This document shows positions 59,495 to 64,000 of a DNA stretch of 64,000 nucleotides, one piece after another. The DNA comes from Chitinophaga sp. S165 (lineage in GTDB: Bacteria > Bacteroidota > Bacteroidia > Chitinophagales > Chitinophagaceae). The stretch's first letter is position 1; the number at the start of each line of letters is the position of its first letter. A program made the translations under genes and the position numbers. The notes below the pieces were generated by a model. The model had not been told where the DNA came from, searched no databases, and saw only the letters and a list, made by a program, of their open reading frames with translations. Location: the NCBI RefSeq assembly GCF_003182155.1, contig NZ_QGTG01000002.1, positions 434,001-498,000 on the forward strand, read 5' to 3'.

Positions 59495-60889
59495 ATGCTG
59501 GGGGTTCTAATATTTATCACGTCAAAGTTGAACAATTTGTACACCTATCCGGCAAGCATTCTATCTGGTAAGCTTACCCTGTTACAAGCAGCGGCGCCAA
59601 TCGCCACTCCGAACGTGGTTATTTATCTGCTTGTAATATTCGTACTTCTCCTCATGGCTTTTATCGTTTCCGGTGCTGAAGTAGCCTTCTTCTCCCTGAA
59701 CTATAAAGACCTGAACGCCCTGAAAACAAGGCAGAATACCAGCGGTAAGCTGATCACCAAACTCCTGGAAAAGCCCCGTTCTCTGCTGGCCTCTCTCCAG
59801 ATCGCAGGTATCCTCTTATCCCTGGCATTCATTATGGTCACCAGCTATCTCATCACTCAGATGGAGGACCTTCAGACCGTTCCTGTGGTATCTTTCGTGG
59901 TGCGTATAGCCATCATCATCTTCGTGCTCCTTTTCTTCGGCCAGGTACTTCCCCGGGTATGGGCAGCTCAGAATAATATCAGATTTGCCACCTACTTCGC
60001 CTGGTTTGTCAGCATAATACATGCTACCCTGGAACCGGTAAGCGACTTTTATGTAAGCCTCAGCGAAAGCATAGAAGCCCGCTTCTTTCACCGAGGCAGC
60101 GGCGCCGTAAACTACCAGGAAATAGACGAGGCTATTGAAATGAGCGTAGATCCTACTGCTTCCCAGGAGGAGAAAAACATCCTGAAAGGCATCCTCAAAT
60201 TCGGCAATATCACCGTTAAACAGATCATGCATACCCGCCTGGACGTATCCGGTATCGAGTATGAAGACTCTTTTGACGTCGTCGTAAAAAGAGTGGCAGA
60301 TCTCCATTACTCCCGTTTACCGGTTTATAAAGGCAACCTTGATAACATCGTGGGCGTGATCCATACCAAAGACCTCCTCCCACATCTCGATAAAGGCAAA
60401 AGCTTTGACTGGCATACCGTAATGCGGCAACCGTTCTTCGTCCACGGCCATAAACTCATCGAAGACCTCTTGTCTGAATTCCAGACAAGGCGTATGCATT
60501 TCGCCGTTGTGGTGGACGAATTTGGTGGTACTTCGGGTATTGTCACCCTCGAAGACATTGTAGAAGAGGTGATCGGTGACATTAAAGACGAATTTGACGA
60601 AGAAGAGTTTAACTACAGCAAAGTAGACAACTATACCTACGTTTTCGAAGGCAAGACCATGCTTAATGACGTTTGCCGTATTATGAACATCGCTCCGGAT
60701 ACCTTCGAGGTAGTGAAGGGCGAAAGTGACTCTATCGGAGGGCTGATCCTGGAACTGGCAGGTAAGTTCCCTGAAGAAAACAGCGTAATATCCCACGAAG
60801 AATATGACTTCACCGTGCTGGAAGTAAGCAAAATGAGGATACAGAAAGTACAGGTGACCATCCGACAGAATGTGGAAGACGAGAATTAG
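59495..60889 (+). CDS. gldE: Gliding-motility protein GldE, CNNM/CBS membrane protein
   Basis: Hemolysin-C/CorC-like membrane protein, 464 residues: three to four N-terminal membrane helices in a CNNM domain (VIYLLVIFVLLLMAFIVSGA with EVAFFSLNYKDL), then paired CBS domains (about 225-355; VKQIMHTRLDVSGIEYEDSF, HFAVVVDEFGGTSGIVTLED) and a C-terminal CorC/HlyC domain (DSIGGLILELAGKFPEE). In Flavobacterium gldE lies beside gldD and supports its function; the same order here (29 bases before gldD) justifies the name. An internal Met could be the true start because the first 20 residues are unusual. Confidence 0.92.
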   Translation: MLGVLIFITSKLNNLYTYPASILSGKLTLLQAAAPIATPNVVIYLLVIFVLLLMAFIVSGAEVAFFSLNYKDLNALKTRQNTSGKLITKLLEKPRSLLASLQIAGILLSLAFIMVTSYLITQMEDLQTVPVVSFVVRIAIIIFVLLFFGQVLPRVWAAQNNIRFATYFAWFVSIIHATLEPVSDFYVSLSESIEARFFHRGSGAVNYQEIDEAIEMSVDPTASQEEKNILKGILKFGNITVKQIMHTRLDVSGIEYEDSFDVVVKRVADLHYSRLPVYKGNLDNIVGVIHTKDLLPHLDKGKSFDWHTVMRQPFFVHGHKLIEDLLSEFQTRRMHFAVVVDEFGGTSGIVTLEDIVEEVIGDIKDEFDEEEFNYSKVDNYTYVFEGKTMLNDVCRIMNIAPDTFEVVKGESDSIGGLILELAGKFPEENSVISHEEYDFTVLEVSKMRIQKVQVTIRQNVEDEN

Positions 60890-60918
60890 TGCAGGACTTT
60901 TAACTACAAGAAGCAACT

Positions 60919-61515
60919 ATGAAATTAACCGGGAACACCATTTGTCTGCTGCTACTGCTGGCCTTTTCTGCCTGTCAGGAAACATACACGCCAAAGCCGC
61001 GTGGCTATTTTCAGATCAATTTTCCCAAAAGGGAATACCGTGTATTTGACAATCCCGGTTATCCATACACCTTCGAGTATCCTGCATATGCCAACATCGT
61101 GAAGGACAGCCTGTTCTTCGGCGAGAAAACCGAAAATCCTTACTGGATCAATGTGGAGTTCCCCTCACTGAACGGTAAGATCTATATGAGTTATAAAGAG
61201 ATCGGTAAAGGCGGCAAGAACGATTTCCAGCAGCTGGTGAACGACGCCTTTAAAATGACCTATAAACACACCTATAAGGCTGAATATATAGAAGAAAAGA
61301 CCATCAATACACCTTTTCATGTAACTGGCCTCTTCTATGACGTAGGTGGTAATGCCGCCTCCGCCAAACAGTTTTATGCCACCGACTCCAGCCAGCACTT
61401 TATTCGAGGCGCCCTTTATTTTGACGCTACTCCCAATGCGGACTCCCTGGCTCCCGTACAGCAATTTCTACAGCAGGATATGTGGCACATGGTGGAAACA
61501 CTGAAGTGGCGATAG
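60919..61515 (+). CDS. gldD: Gliding-motility lipoprotein GldD
   Basis: Lipoprotein of 198 residues required for gliding and type IX secretion in Flavobacterium. Lipobox LAFSAC at the end of the signal, then the family hallmark YTPKPRGYFQINFPKREY, FDNPGYPYTFEYP, WINVEFPSLNGKIYMSYKEI, and GNAASAKQFYATDSSQHFIR near the end. It follows gldE by 29 bases; the pair is probably one transcript. The other gld genes are not in the window. Confidence 0.95.
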   Translation: MKLTGNTICLLLLLAFSACQETYTPKPRGYFQINFPKREYRVFDNPGYPYTFEYPAYANIVKDSLFFGEKTENPYWINVEFPSLNGKIYMSYKEIGKGGKNDFQQLVNDAFKMTYKHTYKAEYIEEKTINTPFHVTGLFYDVGGNAASAKQFYATDSSQHFIRGALYFDATPNADSLAPVQQFLQQDMWHMVETLKWR

Positions 61516-61532
61516 TCCATTTACTATTTTCG

Positions 61533-61540
61533 TACCTTTG
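61533..61540 (+). promoter_or_regulatory. Promoter -7 box of the DUF3109 gene
   Basis: TACCTTTG, exact TAnnTTTG match, 54-69 bases before the two candidate starts. Confidence 0.45.
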
Positions 61541-61608
61541 CGTCTTTAAAGGAATACCCGCCCGGCGGCTCATGCCAACGCATCCGGACGGTCATGCATC
61601 GTTTTATT

Positions 61609-62184
61609 ATGATCATCATTGACGACAAGTACATCAGCGACGAATTAATTGAGGAAAAGTTCGTCTGTAACCTGGGAGCCTGTAAAGGCGCCTGCTGTGT
61701 TGCAGGTGATTGCGGAGCGCCGCTGGACAAGGAGGAAGTAAAGATCCTGAAGAAGATCTATCCGAAGATCAAGTCTTACCTGCGTCCCGATGGCATCGCT
61801 GAAATTGAGAACACAGGCACTAATACCATCGATGATGAATATGGTTATGTTACGCCTATTGTCAATAAAGGTATCTGCGCATATGCTAATATCGACGCCA
61901 ACGGCATTGTAGGTTGTGGCATAGAGAAAGCCTTTAACGACGGTGTAATAGACTACAAGAAGCCTATCTCCTGCCACCTCTATCCTATCAGGGTAACGAA
62001 ATATGAATCTTTTGAGGCATTGAACTACGACCGTTGGGACGTATGCAAACCGGCCTGCAAGAACGGTAAAAGCCTGCGTGTGCCAGTTTACCGTTTCCTC
62101 CGGGATGCATTGATCCGTAAATACGGAGAGGAGTTTTACCAGGTGCTGGACAAAATCGCCACAAAACAGTATAAGGCCGATTAA
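61609..62184 (+). CDS. DUF3109 cysteine-rich protein
   Basis: A conserved Bacteroidota protein of 191 residues from the ATG at 61609 (MIIIDDKYISDEL); an ATG at 61594 adds five residues. It has a dense cysteine pattern, FVCNLGACKGACCVAGDCGA, then GICAYANIDANGIVGCGIE, ISCHLYPIRV and DVCKPACKNGK, about ten cysteines likely binding metal (zinc or iron-sulfur, YkgJ-like). Function is unknown. Monocistronic, between gldD and lutB. Confidence 0.88.
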   Translation: MIIIDDKYISDELIEEKFVCNLGACKGACCVAGDCGAPLDKEEVKILKKIYPKIKSYLRPDGIAEIENTGTNTIDDEYGYVTPIVNKGICAYANIDANGIVGCGIEKAFNDGVIDYKKPISCHLYPIRVTKYESFEALNYDRWDVCKPACKNGKSLRVPVYRFLRDALIRKYGEEFYQVLDKIATKQYKAD

Positions 62185-62308
62185 CAGTCCCTGCAGCTGC
62201 TATCCTGCATTTCCCTATCTTTACCAGTACTAATTGTTGTTTAATCATTTCCGGTGTGTTGTAAACCGGTATGGGTTTTGTAATTCCGAATCAGCAATAC
62301 GACAGCTT

Positions 62309-63685
62309 ATGCATCAGAATGCCTCCACTTTTCTTGAAAACAGTGAGAAGAAAGCGACAAACCTCAGTCATCGCCAGACGATTAATTATAATATTGGTAA
62401 GTATAATACGGCTGTTAAAGCCGGCAAGCAGCAGTTTGCCGACCTGAATACTGCGCGGGAAAGAGCGAAGAATATTAAGTGGAAAGCACTGGAAAACCTG
62501 GATAAACACCTGGAAGAGTTTGAAACAAATTTCACCGCCCGTGGTGGAAAGGTGATCTGGGCAGAGAACTCACAACAGGTGCTTGACGAGATCCTCGCCA
62601 TCTGTGAGGCCAAACAGTGCAAGAGCATTGTAAAAAGCAAGTCTATGGCTACAGAGGAAGTACATCTGAACCAGTTCCTCGCCAAGCATAACATAAAATG
62701 TGTAGAAACGGATCTCGGGGAATATATCCAGCAGCTGGACGGCGAACCGCCTTATCATATCGTTACTCCAGCAATGCACAAGAGCAAGGAAGACGTAGCA
62801 CAGCTATTTGCCGAAAAATTAGGCACTCCTCCTAACCTCACTCCCCAGGAACTCACCATGGTTGCCAGGGAAAGGCTGCGGCAGAAATACCTGGATGCGG
62901 AAATAGGCATTACGGGCGCTAACTTCATAATTGCTGACATAGGCGGCGTGGCAGTGACCGAGAATGAGGGCAATGCAAGGTTGAGCACTGCTTTTCCTAA
63001 AACACATATTGTGCTGGTGGGTATTGAAAAAATGCTGCCATCCATCAATGACCTCGCGCTGTTCTGGCCTTTACTGGCTACCTATGGCACCGGTCAGCAG
63101 GTAACAGTTTACAATTCCATTTTTAGCGGCCCACGGCAGGAAAATGAGATCGATGGTCCTGAAGAGATGTATGTTATACTAATGGACAATGGCCGAACCA
63201 ACATCCTGGAAGACACAGAAGCACGTGAAAGTCTTTACTGCATCCGTTGCGGATCCTGTCTGAATGCCTGCCCTGTCTATAAAAATATAGGCGGCCATAG
63301 TTATGGTACTACTTACAGCGGTCCTATTGGTTCAGTCATTACCCCGCATCTGCAGGGAATGGATTCATTCATGCATCTCAGCTACGCATCTTCCCTTTGC
63401 GGAAACTGCACGGAGGTATGCCCTGTAAGGATCAATATTCACGAATTACTGCTTCATAATCGCCATAAAGCCGTTGAAGAGAACCATACTTCCGGCGGAG
63501 AAAAAATGTCCTGGTTTGGCTGGAAACAGGCCAGTCTGAGTAGGAGGATGATGAACCTCGTAGGAGGCAACTCCAAGAACTTCTTCATGAAAAAGTTCTT
63601 TTCAGAGGCATGGGGAGATAACAGGGAACTGCCTGTTTTTGCACCAAAATCCTTTAACCAGTTGTGGAAAGAAAGAAAAAAGTAG
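62309..63685 (+). CDS. lutB: LutB-like iron-sulfur lactate utilisation protein
   Basis: 458 residues from the ATG at 62309 (MHQNASTFLEN); the frame opens at 62234 but that part is not family-like. LutB/LldF proteins form an iron-sulfur subunit of L-lactate oxidation. Marks: the LUD domain (about 60-290; KSKSMATEEVHLN, NFIIADIGGVAVTENEGNAR, GIEKMLPSINDLALFWPLLA) and two 4Fe-4S motifs, CIRCGSCLNACPVY and CGNCTEVCPV. LutA and LutC are not adjacent, unlike in Bacillus. Confidence 0.92.
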   Translation: MHQNASTFLENSEKKATNLSHRQTINYNIGKYNTAVKAGKQQFADLNTARERAKNIKWKALENLDKHLEEFETNFTARGGKVIWAENSQQVLDEILAICEAKQCKSIVKSKSMATEEVHLNQFLAKHNIKCVETDLGEYIQQLDGEPPYHIVTPAMHKSKEDVAQLFAEKLGTPPNLTPQELTMVARERLRQKYLDAEIGITGANFIIADIGGVAVTENEGNARLSTAFPKTHIVLVGIEKMLPSINDLALFWPLLATYGTGQQVTVYNSIFSGPRQENEIDGPEEMYVILMDNGRTNILEDTEARESLYCIRCGSCLNACPVYKNIGGHSYGTTYSGPIGSVITPHLQGMDSFMHLSYASSLCGNCTEVCPVRINIHELLLHNRHKAVEENHTSGGEKMSWFGWKQASLSRRMMNLVGGNSKNFFMKKFFSEAWGDNRELPVFAPKSFNQLWKERKK

Positions 63686-63697
63686 TATCTTTTTAAT

Positions 63698-63898
63698 ATG
63701 ACACTTATCGCTATTTTGTTGCCCTGGCTTTCTTTTATGTTAAGAGGAAGAATACTTACGGGGATACTATGCCTGATTTTACAAGTTACTTTGATCGGTT
63801 GGATACCTGCGGCTATATGGGCGTGCATATCGCTACAGAATGCCCGCGAAGACAGACGGACACGGAAGCTGATCAAGGCTATGAAACAGAACGGATAA
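63698..63898 (+). CDS. YqaE/Pmp3-family small membrane protein
   Basis: A 66-residue proteolipid with two membrane helices (about 2-22 and 24-46) and a basic tail; family marks are PWLSFMLRGR, LTGILCLILQVTLIGWIPAA and IWACISL. Such peptides respond to salt or envelope stress in yeast and plants; the bacterial role is open. It starts 12 bases after lutB and ends directly at the convergent TonB-like gene (stop codons abut). Confidence 0.88.
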   Translation: MTLIAILLPWLSFMLRGRILTGILCLILQVTLIGWIPAAIWACISLQNAREDRRTRKLIKAMKQNG

Positions 63899-64000
63899 TC
63901 ATTTGGGAGGGAAGTGTACGTCCACCTGTACACGTGTAGCCTTTCCATCGGAAGCGGGAGACCATTCCGGGCCTTCCTTTACTACTCTCAGTGCTTCTGC
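63899..64000 (-). CDS. C-terminal fragment of a TonB-like energy transducer (cut by edge)
   Basis: The last 33 residues of a gene entering from the right edge: AEALRVVKEGPEWSPA, then GKATRVQVDVHFPPK and a stop at 63899-63901. The ALRVVK-GPEWSPA and V-V-V-F-P pattern is the end of the TonB C-terminal fold. The rest of the gene is outside, so whether it is TonB proper or a shorter TonB-domain protein is unknown. Confidence 0.75.
   Translation of the reverse strand, partial: AEALRVVKEGPEWSPASDGKATRVQVDVHFPPK

Overview
The window looks like chromosomal DNA of a gliding, polymer-degrading member of the Bacteroidota, most likely Chitinophagaceae (Chitinophaga-like). The grounds are a SusC/SusD pair, the gliding genes gldE and gldD in the usual mutY-ssb-gldE-gldD order, a GH92 glycosidase, four large FtsX/MacB-type permeases, and many promoters with the Bacteroidota -7 box TAnnTTTG. 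The genus is inference. I saw no insertion sequence, prophage, CRISPR array, tRNA or rRNA gene.

Layout. 1-5.6 kb is a DNA-repair and stress block: LigD (running off the left edge) overlapping Ku, a small conserved protein, DNA topoisomerase IB, a DUF892 ferritin-like protein with a Ser/Arg-rich tail, and a proline-rich protein. 5.9-12 kb is a signalling block: CHASE3 kinase, single-domain regulator, REC-PAS-kinase, then (opposite strand) an iron-permease-family protein, an NtrC-type sigma-54 activator and a lone receiver. 11.9-12.5 kb has no protein gene but two strong + strand terminators, suggesting small RNAs. 12.5-15.9 kb carries an AraC regulator, an unrecognised 265-residue protein and a DbpA-like helicase. 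15.9-24.6 kb holds SusD/SusC, gpsA, a striking inverted array of 11-bp repeats, GH92 and a histone-H1-like protein.

24.9-40.4 kb is one run of nine minus-strand genes for export: adaptor, permease, ATPase, three more permeases, ATPase, TolC-type channel and a second adaptor. It faces a divergent NtrC-type activator and sensor kinase (40.6-43.3 kb), with a sigma-54-like site between them, so the kinase/regulator pair probably drives the export run. 43.4-46.6 kb carries a YhhN protein, nadB and a lipid A acyltransferase-like gene. 46.6-50 kb has a BON lipoprotein, an SDR and a CstB-like persulfide dioxygenase-rhodanese beside a cysteine-free ArsR regulator. 50.3-53.8 kb has tsaB, a catalytically degenerate 3-hydroxyacyl-CoA dehydrogenase homologue, ridA and an L,D-transpeptidase. 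53.9-57.1 kb has RNase E/G, a 31-residue AURKAIP1/COX24-type basic protein, a TPR protein and HU. 57.6-61.5 kb is mutY-ssb-gldE-gldD. 61.6-64 kb has a DUF3109 protein, lutB, a YqaE/Pmp3 peptide and the C-terminal end of a TonB-like protein.

No single classical new system stands out. The best leads are regulatory: a 30-bp dyad between ku and its neighbour, a set of TAnnTTTG promoters placed directly before start codons (probable leaderless mRNAs), the 11-bp repeat array, a branched intergenic hairpin, and orphan terminators marking small RNAs.
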